From Nocardia cyriacigeorgica (lineage in GTDB: Bacteria > Actinomycetota > Actinomycetes > Mycobacteriales > Mycobacteriaceae): DNA of 64,000 nucleotides. The notes under the pieces were generated by a model. It was not told the origin of the DNA and did no database searches. It saw only the letters and a program-made list of their open reading frames with translations. The translations under genes were made by a program, and so were the position numbers. The stretch is taken from the NCBI RefSeq assembly GCF_005863245.1, contig NZ_VBUT01000006.1, positions 1 through 64,000 on the forward strand, given 5' to 3'. This document shows, piece by piece, positions 1 to 7,691 of this stretch (position 1 is the first letter of the stretch; every line of letters begins with the position of its first letter).

Positions 1-427
1 AAGTCTCCGCCGCCCGCGCCCGATACGCCGACGCCGACGCCCCCGACCAATTCGCGATATCCGCCGAGACGGCCTGCTTGTGCGTATCGACCGCCGAACT
101 GACCTGCGTGGCAACGTTTTCCCACGTCTTCGCATACGCAGTGATCTGATCAGGATCCCCCGCAACCCAATCCAACGCATCCGACAACGGCTGCACATGC
201 TCGATCAGGAAACTGACACCGAACCCCGCCAGCGTGCCGATCGGGTCGACGACCATCGCCGCGACCTCCATCCCCGCGGCCGCGATCCCCACCCCCGCCT
301 CGATCCACGACCCCGACGAAATCGCATCCTTGACATCAGCGACCGACTCGAACAACGTGACACCGGAATACCACTCGGTGGAATCCTCACGCGCGGCGAT
401 CAGCGGATTCGACGCCGTATCCGTCAC
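1..427 (-). CDS. WXG-type T7SS substrate, N-terminal part (cut by window edge)
   Basis: This gene reads off the left edge, so only about 142 N-terminal residues are visible. It starts with a GTG that overlaps the stop of the upstream EspC-like gene (GTGA), so the two are translationally coupled. The visible part is helical, has an Ala/Gly-rich hydrophobic stretch around residues 45-70, and a Trp-Ser-Gly motif at residues 127-129, typical of the WXG100/CpnT-like N-terminal domains that target proteins to ESX secretion. Because the WXG motif comes late, a larger protein is likely, possibly with a C-terminal effector or toxin domain beyond the window. The family call is by pattern recognition; the effector domain is inference. 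Confidence 0.6.
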   Translation of the reverse strand, partial: MTDTASNPLIAAREDSTEWYSGVTLFESVADVKDAISSGSWIEAGVGIAAAGMEVAAMVVDPIGTLAGFGVSFLIEHVQPLSDALDWVAGDPDQITAYAKTWENVATQVSSAVDTHKQAVSADIANWSGASASAYRARAAET

Positions 428-753
428 CGCGAAACCCCGCTACCAGCCGCCTTCACCGCCGCCGCATTCGAACCGTCCGCGGCCGCGAACGAATCCGCCG
501 CCGAACGCAACTTGGTGGCATCCTCCGACAACGCGGTCAACGCCGTCTCCAACGCCGTGATCCCATCGGTCTCGACCGAATCCACAAACAACGGAGGCAG
601 AAACGCACACAACTTCCCGAACGCATCCGTCGGCGCCGACACCGCCCTCGCCGCCTCCAACGCCTGACCCATCGGGGCATTCAAGCCCTCGACAGTCGCG
701 GCATGAGTCCGCAGTTCCTCCGGATCCACCTGCACCGGCAGAGCATCGGTCAT
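424..753 (-). CDS. EspC-like type VII secretion target protein
   Basis: This 109-residue helical protein begins with a Val-x-Pro-Glu-Leu-Arg segment followed by a helix. That layout is typical of the ESX-associated EspC family (type VII secretion targets related to WXG100 proteins). A purine-rich ribosome-binding site, GGGGGAAG, lies just before its ATG. It overlaps the following WXG-type gene by four bases, so the two probably form a co-secreted or chaperoned pair. There is no signal peptide, as expected for ESX substrates. Family membership is likely; the exact partner is inferred from position. Confidence 0.65.
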   Translation of the reverse strand: MTDALPVQVDPEELRTHAATVEGLNAPMGQALEAARAVSAPTDAFGKLCAFLPPLFVDSVETDGITALETALTALSEDATKLRSAADSFAAADGSNAAAVKAAGSGVSR

Positions 754-1175
754 CGTCTTCCCCCCAATCGAGCATTCCTCTAACGCACGGCGGCTGGCGT
801 CGGCGTGATTGTCTGATGTTACCGGGCCACCCCGAACCCACCCCGCTCACCGCCACGACGAGGGAGACATCACGCAGACCTTCGCGGCGTGTCGCCTGCC
901 TCACGACTCCCTCGCGGGCGGTCATTCAGTGCTCGACGACATGGGGTTGGTGAGCGGCGATTTCGTTGGACACGGACCGGGGGGTGCCAGCGGCGTCGAT
1001 CTGCCGAACGTTATGCCGACTGCTGCGGCGATGATCTGCCGAACTCCGGCAGGCCCACGCGATAGGTCGCTGTCCTGTCCGGGCGCGTGGCGCGGCCCAT
1101 CGACCGGTCGCTGATCGGGCCGATTCGCAGGCTTAGTGCGCGGAGAGTTGCCCGAACAATGTCTCGTGACGCCTT
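754..1175. other. Intergenic gap, no gene seen
   Basis: These 422 bases separate the EspC-like pair from the S1-like gene. Open frames exist on both strands, but their codon composition is irregular and none resembles a known family. The part nearest 754 should hold the ribosome-binding site and promoter of the EspC-like gene. I see no clear terminator. Confidence 0.4.
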
Positions 1176-1901
1176 CTATCTCTGAATTATCTCGACCACG
1201 CCTGCGTTCCACCGGGTGCCGCAGCCCGGGCAGTGGTCGATGAAACGGTGGGCTCGGTATCGGGGGACCATGTCGTCGGAGAGCGACACTGCCGGCTCGA
1301 GTGCCAGGACCAAGAACCTTGTGTGGCAGCTCCGGCACGTGAACGGCATATCGGTGGTCACGATCGTTCGATCGAACTCCGAGCGGTAGGGAAGGCCCGC
1401 AGAGATCTTGAAATCCAATCGGTCCAGGTCGGTGCCGTCGCTCCAGTGCAGATAGAGGGCGAGCGATGCGCCCCACGGGAGCGACACGTCGACTCGCCTG
1501 GTCGAGGTGGATTGCTCCAGAAAGTCTTGCATCTCACCCGGGCGAACGTTCCATGGCGGGCTTTCGCCGAGGCGTCGGCTCCATCGAAAGTGGTACTGGG
1601 CGTGATGCTTTCGCAGTTCGACGGTCTTCTCGTCAGGGGCACTGGCAGCCACTGCTTTGTCGGATGCCAGGGCGCTCACGCGCATGGGTGTGCGCAGATC
1701 GTCGACCACGACCACGGTCAACACCTCGCCGGGCTCCGGCTGGACACCATCGTCAACCCACGACGGTGCTTTCAGGTTATCCATGAATCCGGGCGTACCA
1801 TCGCCGAACTCGACGTCGACTCCCCACGGGTGCCGACCGATCACGATCACTTCGGATTCGCGCTGTGGTCTCAACTGCCTACACAACTCATGATCGCGCA
1901 T
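1176..1901 (-). CDS. S1-like domain protein with C-terminal zinc ribbon
   Basis: A 241-residue protein of unknown function, reading from an ATG at 1901. Residues about 14-72 resemble an S1/OB-type beta-barrel: a Gly-x-His-Pro-Trp-Gly-Val-x-Val start, a Gly-Asp-Gly turn, Pro-Gly-Phe, then a Val-rich strand and an Asp-Asp turn. Small actinobacterial S1-like proteins share this pattern. The C-terminus has two CxxC knuckles (Cys189/192 and Cys224/227) that could bind zinc. The middle is not recognised. A longer start at 1964 would overlap the EspG-like gene by 23 bases and adds a low-complexity leader, so the shorter start is preferred. Its place in a T7SS accessory cluster is unexplained. Confidence 0.55.
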   Translation of the reverse strand: MRDHELCRQLRPQRESEVIVIGRHPWGVDVEFGDGTPGFMDNLKAPSWVDDGVQPEPGEVLTVVVVDDLRTPMRVSALASDKAVAASAPDEKTVELRKHHAQYHFRWSRRLGESPPWNVRPGEMQDFLEQSTSTRRVDVSLPWGASLALYLHWSDGTDLDRLDFKISAGLPYRSEFDRTIVTTDMPFTCRSCHTRFLVLALEPAVSLSDDMVPRYRAHRFIDHCPGCGTRWNAGVVEIIQR

Positions 1902-1941
1902 TCGGCCTGCACTTCTCGTCTTCACTGGCTGGGAACCGGGT

Positions 1942-2775
1942 CTACACCAACCACCCCCGCTCATTGCGCTGCTGGTAGTACAGGTCGTCGTCCTCCTCGA
2001 CCGGGTCGGGGACGCGTTGGGGGCGGCGGGCGGCGGCGGTGGCTCGGAGGCGGTCTTGGAGTTGGCGGACGAGTTCGTCGGGTGGGCCGGGGGTGACGGT
2101 GAGGTCGTCGTGGTTGTGGTGGTGCAGCAGGTAGCGGCCGTCGTCGGGATAGTCGAGCCAGATAAAGGCGCGGCCGTCGTCGGTGGGGCGGGCGTCGAGG
2201 GTGTAGCCGGGGTAGACGGTGATCTCGCCGGTGCCGATGCGGGGGCGGCGGAAGAAGCGGTTCATCTCCTCGGCGGGGGACAGGCGGGTCGGATGATGGG
2301 AGTAGACGGGCTGATTCAGGTCGGAGCGGCGGGCGCGGAACGCACGATGGGAGCCGCCCTGGTAGCGGGGGAGGCGCCCGATGATTTCCGCGGCCAGCGA
2401 CTGGGACCGGCACTGGGTGATGATGATGTCGCGGCCGTGCGCGCGGGTGGGGCCGGGCTGCTGGGTGGCGATGGTGGCGACCTGGTCGACCACCCCGGCG
2501 TGCACGCGCACGACCTGCGACTGCTGCGGGCCGTAGAACCCTTCGATCTCCACCCGCACCTGCGGTTCCAGCAGGATGGCGAGCGCGTTGTAGAGCCGTT
2601 CGTCGAACACCTGCTGCAACCGCTGCGCCGCCTGCATGCGCATGCGTTCGTAATCGTCGAGATGCTCGACGAAATCGGGCTTGTAGCTCAGCGGGTACGG
2701 CAGACGGTCGCGGCCGAGCGCCTCCAGCGCGATGGTGAACGCGAGACCATCGAGCTGCCAACGGTTCTCACTCAT
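1942..2775 (-). CDS. EspG family ESX secretion-associated chaperone
   Basis: This 277-residue cytoplasmic protein has the EspG pattern: an opening Trp-x-Leu-Asp-Gly-Leu-Ala-Phe strand, a Leu-Pro-Tyr-Pro-Leu segment, and a central region with helices and strands that ends in a charged, low-complexity tail. EspG proteins bind PE/PPE-type substrates and deliver them to the ESX machinery. It overlaps the WXG/PPE-like gene upstream by four bases (ATGA), so its client is probably that protein. Assignment is by overall pattern and context. Confidence 0.7.
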   Translation of the reverse strand: MSENRWQLDGLAFTIALEALGRDRLPYPLSYKPDFVEHLDDYERMRMQAAQRLQQVFDERLYNALAILLEPQVRVEIEGFYGPQQSQVVRVHAGVVDQVATIATQQPGPTRAHGRDIIITQCRSQSLAAEIIGRLPRYQGGSHRAFRARRSDLNQPVYSHHPTRLSPAEEMNRFFRRPRIGTGEITVYPGYTLDARPTDDGRAFIWLDYPDDGRYLLHHHNHDDLTVTPGPPDELVRQLQDRLRATAAARRPQRVPDPVEEDDDLYYQQRNERGWLV

Positions 2776-4145
2776 GCGCCGATGACTCCACCCGGTGGTA
2801 GCACGCGCGGCTGCTCACCGAGCAGCTCGGTGGTGCGGTCCTGCACCAGATAGTCGGGGGTCTTGTGCTCGTCCTCGTCGTCGCCGCCCTTACCGCGCGC
2901 GCCGCCGGGCGGCATCATGCCCATCGGCATACCGCCACGGCCCATGCCCGCGGCCCGCGCGGCCGCCGCGTTCGCGCCACCCGCACCGCCGGACTGGCCC
3001 GCACCGCCACCGGGCAGGCTGCGGCCGGCGCCCGGCACACCAGTGCCGCCGGTGCCGCCGCGTGAGCCACCGGCGCCGCCGGTTCCGCCGGGGAATGCGC
3101 CGCCGGGGAATCCGCTGGTGCTCGAACCCGGCTGGCCGGTGCGGGCGAGCGGGTCGTCGAGGGAGGTCTTCGGGGTCGCCGAATCGAGCGCGGACGCCGC
3201 TGTGGTGGACGGGGCGGAGCTCGGGGTCGTGGACTCGGGATCGGTGCCGGTGTCGGTTCCGGGGTCGTCGGTGCCGTCGTCGTCGCCGGGTTTCGGCTCG
3301 ACGGGTTCTTCGATGCCCGGGTCCACGCCGCCGCCTGGCGGTCTGACGCCCGGCGGGTCGGGCGGCAGAACGATGGGCGGTTTGCCGTCGCCGTCGTCGA
3401 TGGGGCTCTGCGGTTTCGCGAGGATGGGCGTGCGTTCGTCGACCGCCACCGCGCCCGGCTGATACACGTTGACCATCACGTCTTCGGCCAGCGCTTCGGC
3501 CTCGTTGGCGCGATGCTTGTTCGTCTTGAGTAGGCCATTGCCGGGAATATGGCCGACGAACTCGTCGAATCCGGAGACCTCGACGGGCGGCGCCACCGAC
3601 ATCTTGGCCTGACCCAGATAGCCCTGGATCAGGTCGATGCTGTTGGCGACCAATTGGAAAGTGTTCGGCAGCTTCTTGGCCGCGTCGGTGTAGGCACGGG
3701 TGCCGTTCATCGCGGCATTGGCGGTCTTACCCGACCACTTGTCGTTGATCGCGGTGTCGACTGCCTTGCGGAACTCCTCGATCGCGTTGGTCGTGCCCTC
3801 GGTGAGCCGCCGCCAGCCGTCGGCACCGGCGTTGATCTCACCTTCGGCTACCGCCGGATTCTTACCGTCACCGTTGAGTGCGTCGTAGATCTTCTTGTGA
3901 TCCCATGTCCTGAACGCCTCTTTCGGGCCGTTGGCCGGAGCCCAGTCTCCCTCGTAATCCTTACTGAGCCGATCCCGTTCGCTGTTGATGATCTGCCGGT
4001 CGGGGTCCCACTTCTGCGCGCCGGCGTTGCGCAGGCCCTCGGCGATATCGGAGTTTTCCTGAGACTCGTTGTAGTTGCGGCCGACCTGCGCGCCACCGGC
4101 AATGGCGCCGACGACCACGACCGCGGCTACTAGTGGAACAACCAT
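2772..4145 (-). CDS. WXG/PPE-like protein with Gly/Pro-rich tail
   Basis: A 457-residue protein. It begins with a hydrophobic Val/Ala stretch (residues 2-20) that could be a membrane anchor or a buried helix. A helical domain follows with Trp137-Ser-Gly139, the WXG turn of ESX substrates. From about residue 240 it becomes a Pro/Asp-rich, then Gly/Pro/Ala-rich disordered tail containing Gly-Gly-Thr-Gly and Gly-Met-Pro repeats. It overlaps its neighbours at both ends (TGATG with the 134-residue gene, ATGA with espG), which places it in one tightly coupled operon. It is probably the main substrate of the adjacent EspG-like chaperone; that is inference. Confidence 0.6.
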   Translation of the reverse strand: MVVPLVAAVVVVGAIAGGAQVGRNYNESQENSDIAEGLRNAGAQKWDPDRQIINSERDRLSKDYEGDWAPANGPKEAFRTWDHKKIYDALNGDGKNPAVAEGEINAGADGWRRLTEGTTNAIEEFRKAVDTAINDKWSGKTANAAMNGTRAYTDAAKKLPNTFQLVANSIDLIQGYLGQAKMSVAPPVEVSGFDEFVGHIPGNGLLKTNKHRANEAEALAEDVMVNVYQPGAVAVDERTPILAKPQSPIDDGDGKPPIVLPPDPPGVRPPGGGVDPGIEEPVEPKPGDDDGTDDPGTDTGTDPESTTPSSAPSTTAASALDSATPKTSLDDPLARTGQPGSSTSGFPGGAFPGGTGGAGGSRGGTGGTGVPGAGRSLPGGGAGQSGGAGGANAAAARAAGMGRGGMPMGMMPPGGARGKGGDDEDEHKTPDYLVQDRTTELLGEQPRVLPPGGVIGA

Positions 4146-4549
4146 CAGCGAATCCCCTCCCCGGCTGTTGTGACGTTCGAACCGACGGCCTGGTCGGTGT
4201 TCTGGAGTTGCCCGATCGCGGCAGCGTAGGTGTCATGCATGAGTTGGGCGATCTCGATGTGCTTCTCGAGGCGTTTGACCGCGGAGTCGTCGGGGTCGTC
4301 AGCTCTGCCGGCTACGGCCTTGGCTTGGAACTTGTCGCGGAGGTGCAGGGCAGATGGGAGTCCGCCGTATCCGGACAGGTGCTCGAGCTGCTTTGCTTTG
4401 GCTTTGAGGTCGTCCAGCTTGAGGATGTAGTCCGCGCAGGCACCGCGGAGCGCCTCACCGATACCCTCTTCCATCCTCAAGTCGCCGTCGATCGCCTGCT
4501 GCTTGAGTTGCTGCCACTTCTGAATTTGTCCCTGGGTGTCATCGCTCAT
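4145..4549 (-). CDS. Small helical ESX-cluster protein, unknown function
   Basis: This 134-residue protein is almost entirely charged helix (Lys/Gln/Glu/Asp-rich) and has no signal peptide or obvious WXG motif. Its stop overlaps the start of the WXG/PPE-like gene by one base, so it is translated with it. Small helical partners next to ESX substrates are often co-folded with them. I do not recognise a named family and give no biochemical function. Confidence 0.5.
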   Translation of the reverse strand: MSDDTQGQIQKWQQLKQQAIDGDLRMEEGIGEALRGACADYILKLDDLKAKAKQLEHLSGYGGLPSALHLRDKFQAKAVAGRADDPDDSAVKRLEKHIEIAQLMHDTYAAAIGQLQNTDQAVGSNVTTAGEGIR

Positions 4550-4594
4550 TACATGGTCCCCTGCACAGTGTCCGACATCTGCTTGCCGCGCCTG

Positions 4595-5158
4595 TCATTT
4601 AGGCAGGTAAGGCTCCAGGTCTACTGCGCGTTCGAGTGCTAATGCGCAGACATCGAGATCGCGCTTACCGAGGCGGGTCCAGGACGCGCTGATGTTGAAC
4701 ATGCCCTGCTCGGCAGGGAAGGCGACGTAGCAGATCTCTCGCTCGGTATCGCTGCTATCGAAATAGGTCAGCCCATTCCGCGGACCGACGACAACTTCCT
4801 TGAGGTCGGTCAGGTCGTCTCGTGCACGGGTCTCGTCGATGGTGTGGCTTGTCGAGAAGACGCCGATCCTGTAGCCGCGATCCGCTGGTTTCCAGTTGCA
4901 TACCCGCCAGGTCGACGGACCTTCTGGCGGATCGGTCAGGACATCCTTCGTTGAAGGGTCCAGGCCTGCTGCATGAAGTGCTTCGTCACTCAACTCCGAA
5001 CACGGGTTGAAGATCTCGATCTCATCCAGATTCCTGGTGGTCGACGCGGTGTTCGAGCCTGCGGCCGTCGGCTCCCCCTCCGTGGTCGATCCGCATCCGG
5101 CGGCGAGCAGCGCCACGGCTGCTGCGGCCATGGTGGCGCGTAGGACGTCGGTTCGCAT
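4595..5158 (-). CDS. DUF3558-like lipoprotein
   Basis: This is a 187-residue secreted lipoprotein. The start at 5158 is chosen because an AGGGAGAG ribosome-binding site sits just before it; a start 13 codons further upstream would lack one. An Arg-containing n-region and an Ala/Leu-rich h-region lead to a lipobox Leu-Ala-Ala-Gly-Cys with acylated Cys22, followed by a Ser/Thr-rich linker. The mature part has Phe-Asn-Pro-Cys, Cys-Asn-Trp and a later Cys, matching the DUF3558 pattern common in Nocardia and mycobacteria. Biochemical function is unknown. It heads the minus-strand ESX accessory cluster, 45 bases before the next gene. Confidence 0.7.
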   Translation of the reverse strand: MRTDVLRATMAAAAVALLAAGCGSTTEGEPTAAGSNTASTTRNLDEIEIFNPCSELSDEALHAAGLDPSTKDVLTDPPEGPSTWRVCNWKPADRGYRIGVFSTSHTIDETRARDDLTDLKEVVVGPRNGLTYFDSSDTEREICYVAFPAEQGMFNISASWTRLGKRDLDVCALALERAVDLEPYLPK

Positions 5159-5375
5159 AGCTCTCCCTGGGCGTCGGCGTCGGATTTCCCCGGTCATGAA
5201 TATAGACGCAGGCGACCCGGCCTCGGTTCCATCTATTTCGAGATCGGGTGATATCGGGCGGCGATCCGGCGAAACGGCAGGTCAGGGACCTGGGAGATGG
5301 GAGTTCGGCGTGGTCGCGCGAGGCTCGCGCGCGGTGTCCCGCCCGGCGGGGTGTGTGGCTACCGGGCGGGATGGC

Positions 5376-5750
5376 TCATCGGTCGATGGGTATGCGCGGG
5401 TGGACGACTTCGCCCGTGTGGAGGGCGCAGAACATGCGCAGGACGTGGGTTTGGCGGTCGGTGAGGTGGCCGGGCTGTGGGGTGAGGACCACGTCGGTGG
5501 CGGGGTCGAGGGTGCGGAGGAGGCGGAGCAGGTCGGTGGTGGGGTCGTCGCCGGGGACGGTGAGGATGCGGGTGAGGTGGTAGCCGTTGGCGATGGCCAG
5601 CAGGCGCAGGCGGGCGTGGTCGAAGCCGGGGTTGGTGGTGAGGTCGGCGCGGAGGTAGCCGACGGCGTGCGGGCGGGCGGGAAAAGATGCTCTCGGCGCG
5701 GAATTGGGCCGAGTTTGCACAGTGAAAAATTCGGTTTGACTGTGGATCAT
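5376..5750 (-). CDS. Resolvase-like N-terminal domain protein, probably non-catalytic
   Basis: About 124 residues from an ATG at 5750; the frame is open to 5825, so the start is uncertain and no good ribosome-binding site is visible. The stretch Ala-Val-Gly-Tyr-Leu-Arg, followed by a helix and a Leu-x-x-Ile-Ala-x-x-x-Gly-Tyr strand, resembles the first beta-alpha units of a serine recombinase. The position that normally carries the nucleophilic serine after Tyr-Leu-Arg is not serine here, and no DNA-binding domain follows. It may be a resolvase-fold regulator rather than a recombinase. It lies downstream of a small-protein operon and may be expressed with it. Confidence 0.45.
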   Translation of the reverse strand: MIHSQTEFFTVQTRPNSAPRASFPARPHAVGYLRADLTTNPGFDHARLRLLAIANGYHLTRILTVPGDDPTTDLLRLLRTLDPATDVVLTPQPGHLTDRQTHVLRMFCALHTGEVVHPRIPIDR

Positions 5751-5900
5751 GGAAAGTCGCCGTTCGTCAGTGCAGGCGGGGACGAGGTGAGTGCACGGCC
5801 GCGGGTGGTGGAGGGAGTTGTTCAATGGCGGAATCGCCGGAACGGAATTAGTGCGGCATCCGCGAAAAGTGTTGCCGTCGTGGAGATCGGCGTGAATACC

Positions 5901-5918
5901 GCGGGGAATATTCCGCGC
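5901..5918. promoter_or_regulatory. Near-perfect 18-bp palindrome
   Basis: The half sites GCGGGGAAT and ATTCCGCGC match as an inverted repeat at eight of nine positions, around a perfect GGAATATTCC core. The palindrome lies in an unusually AT-rich gap between the 64-residue gene and the resolvase-like gene. It could be an operator for the latter. There is no direct evidence of binding. Confidence 0.3.
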
Positions 5919-5957
5919 GGAATAATCGGCGCGAACGACTGGATTGCGCCGCTTCGG

Positions 5958-6152
5958 TTATTCGTTCAAGTACTTTTCGATGCCGTCCAGGTGCTCGGCC
6001 CGGAACAGCTCGACGCCGTCGGTCGCGTCGAGCAGCGCCCACTGTCCCTCGTCCGGGACGGCGATGAGCTGGTAACCGGCGCGGCGGGCGCGCGGGGTGA
6101 GGAAACGCAGTCGCGCGGTGGTCGCCGGGTCGGTGTGCGGGTGCTCGGTCAC
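5958..6152 (-). CDS. 64-residue small protein, third gene of small-protein operon
   Basis: It starts with a GTG that overlaps the stop of the preceding 54-residue gene (GTGA). The protein has a short charged N-terminus, then Tyr-Gln-Leu-Ile-Ala-Val-Pro and Gly-x-Trp-Ala-Leu-Leu-Asp-Ala, a beta-hairpin-like pattern, and an acidic C-terminal helix ending Tyr-Leu-Asn-Glu. No catalytic motif, signal peptide or membrane segment is seen. I do not recognise the family. The coupling to two other small genes, divergent from a WhiJ-type regulator, suggests a shared regulatory role. Confidence 0.55.
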   Translation of the reverse strand: MTEHPHTDPATTARLRFLTPRARRAGYQLIAVPDEGQWALLDATDGVELFRAEHLDGIEKYLNE

Positions 6153-6313
6153 TGGGCTCGGCTCCTGTTCTCGGCGTCGGGCTGCCAGTTGCGCAGGGCA
6201 TCGGCGAACCGGGTCAGAGATCGAGTATCGGTGATGATCGGGCAGTTCAGCGGGTGTTTCGGCGACGGGACCCCGGACTCGCCGGGGACGCGTCGCGGCA
6301 ATGCCTTACTCAC
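6149..6313 (-). CDS. 54-residue small protein, second gene of small-protein operon
   Basis: This short gene is supported by translation signals. A perfect GGAGG lies five bases before its GTG start, it begins 16 bases after the stop of the 61-residue gene, and its TGA overlaps the GTG of the 64-residue gene. The product is basic at the N-terminus (Ser-Lys-Ala-Leu-Pro-Arg-Arg), then has a Pro-rich segment, a hydrophobic Cys-Pro-Ile-Ile-Thr-Asp stretch and a helix containing Phe-Ala-Asp-Ala-Leu-Arg-Asn-Trp. No family is recognised. It is short enough to be missed by automatic gene callers. Confidence 0.55.
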   Translation of the reverse strand: MSKALPRRVPGESGVPSPKHPLNCPIITDTRSLTRFADALRNWQPDAENRSRAQ

Positions 6314-6329
6314 GAATGCCTCCGGTGGT

Positions 6330-6515
6330 TCAGAAACCCATATGCGGGCGGTCGGCCGGCACCATGCGGCGATCGGCCACCAACCGGGCCTTGGCCTGCT
6401 GCTTGATCGGGCAGACCGACACCAGGCAGTCGATATGCACCTGCATCACCCGGTGCGCGTCGCCCACCGTCATGGACGGCACCCGCTGGTGATCGATCAC
6501 GGGGACTCCGAACAT
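6330..6515 (-). CDS. 61-residue small protein, first gene of small-protein operon
   Basis: The ATG at 6515 is chosen because a GAGGTG ribosome-binding site lies seven bases before it; longer starts extend into low-complexity sequence. The product has Met-Thr-Val-Gly-Asp-Ala-His-Arg-Val-Met-Gln, then Ile-Asp-Cys-Leu-x-x-x-Cys-Pro and a basic Lys-Gln-Gln-Ala-Lys-Ala helix. Cys30 and Cys35 are the only cysteines and could form a redox or metal pair. I have an impression of similar small proteins near XRE regulators in actinomycetes, but cannot name a family. Confidence 0.6.
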   Translation of the reverse strand: MFGVPVIDHQRVPSMTVGDAHRVMQVHIDCLVSVCPIKQQAKARLVADRRMVPADRPHMGF

Positions 6516-6726
6516 GGTTTGCACCTCGTACTTTCGAATCACGAACGAATGAATGTGCCCGGCGGCGCCACCGAATGCACGCGGTGCGGAGGCGGCGCGC
6601 CGTGCGGAGGGGCATCGGCCGCGGCGCGCTGTCCTGTTCACCGCCGGACACGCAGTAAGTAAACACCGAAATTGTGTGTTTCTGGCGTGTCTGGATGCGA
6701 TTGGCGCACAATGAAATTGATCCACC

Positions 6727-6760
6727 TGGAACGGTTTCTACAAACTAACTGACCGTTCCA
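6727..6760. promoter_or_regulatory. Perfect 9-bp inverted repeat in divergent promoter region
   Basis: The arms TGGAACGGT (6727-6735) and ACCGTTCCA (6752-6760) are perfect inverted copies separated by 16 bases. The site is 46 bases before the XRE regulator start and about 210 bases before the divergent small-protein operon. The position fits an operator controlling the XRE gene, and possibly both directions. Confidence 0.5.
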
Positions 6761-6806
6761 TTCAATCTGACATGACGGTGAGCGAAGCTAACGAAAGGCG
6801 GTATCC

Positions 6807-7691
6807 GTGCAGACGGAATCGAGCCCAACGACCCTGCCGCGACGGGTCCTCGGGCGACGACTGCGTGAATTGCGCGAAGCACGCGAACTGAGCCGTGCAC
6901 GCGCGGCGCAGCAGGTGCAGATGGGCGCGCAGACGCTGTGGAGGCTGGAATCCGGGCGCGGCAGCGAAGTCAAGCGGATGGTGATCAACGCGCTCTGCGA
7001 TCTGTACGAGTCGGAGGAGAGCGACCGGCGCGAACTGCTGTGGTTGGCGGAGGAGTCGCGGAAAGAGGGCTGGTGGCAGTCCTACACCGATGCGATGGTG
7101 CCCGAGGTCGAGGTGTTTCTCGGGCTCGAACAGGCTGCAAAGCGTGTCTTCTCGTGGCAGCGGACCACTCTTCCCGGCCTGGTGCAGACCCCCGGCTATC
7201 GCCGGGCGATGGGAGATGTGTTCGGAGCAGAATGGCGCGCCGTCGACCGCGAACGGGAGATCGATCTCGTCGCCAAGCGCCAGGCCAGGCTTGATGATGT
7301 CGAGAACTTCACTTTGGAGGTCATGCTGTGCGAGTCCGTACTTCGTCATTGCATCGGAAGCCGCGAGTGCATGGGCGAGCAGCTCGACCATCTGCTCCGA
7401 GTCAGCGAGCGGCCGAACGTGTCGATCCGTGTCGTCGAGTTCTCAGCTCCGAACCACCTTGGCTTGATGACCAAGGACTTCGTCTATCTCGAGTTCCCTG
7501 AGCACCTGAATCCCGTACTGAACGAGCCACCTGTGGTCTACGTCGAGGGCTTCACAGGCAATCTCTATTTGGACAAGCTGAACGAGATCACGCCGTATCA
7601 AGCAGCATGTGCCTCGATCGCGCAGGTAGCGTTGGACGAGCGAGACACCCGAAGCCTCATCGAGGCGAGAGCTAAGGAGTACAAGCCGTGA
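6807..7691 (+). CDS. XRE-family regulator with DUF5753-type sensor domain (WhiJ-like)
   Basis: This 294-residue protein has an N-terminal helix-turn-helix (residues about 12-70: Leu-Gly-Arg-Arg-Leu-Arg-Glu-Leu-Arg, then Gln-Met-Gly-Ala-Gln-Thr-Leu-Trp-Arg-Leu-Glu). A long C-terminal domain follows with Leu-Pro-Gly-Leu-Val-Gln-Thr-Pro-x-Tyr, the signature of actinobacterial DUF5753 regulators. The GTG start has a GAAAGGCGG site upstream. The stop overlaps the DUF397 gene (GTGA). Paired XRE/DUF397 genes are known in Streptomyces development (whiJ type), where the small protein modulates the regulator. Here it likely regulates itself and the divergent small-gene operon; that is inference. Confidence 0.8.
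   Translation: MQTESSPTTLPRRVLGRRLRELREARELSRARAAQQVQMGAQTLWRLESGRGSEVKRMVINALCDLYESEESDRRELLWLAEESRKEGWWQSYTDAMVPEVEVFLGLEQAAKRVFSWQRTTLPGLVQTPGYRRAMGDVFGAEWRAVDREREIDLVAKRQARLDDVENFTLEVMLCESVLRHCIGSRECMGEQLDHLLRVSERPNVSIRVVEFSAPNHLGLMTKDFVYLEFPEHLNPVLNEPPVVYVEGFTGNLYLDKLNEITPYQAACASIAQVALDERDTRSLIEARAKEYKP

Noticed and set aside
809..1114. Plus-strand open frame between the EspC-like and S1-like genes
   Set aside because: No recognisable domain, irregular composition and no ribosome-binding site; all neighbouring genes are on the minus strand.
2017..2853. Long plus-strand frame opposite the EspG-like gene
   Set aside because: It is the antisense of a well-supported gene; Gly/Val/Ala-rich composition is typical of GC-rich shadow frames.
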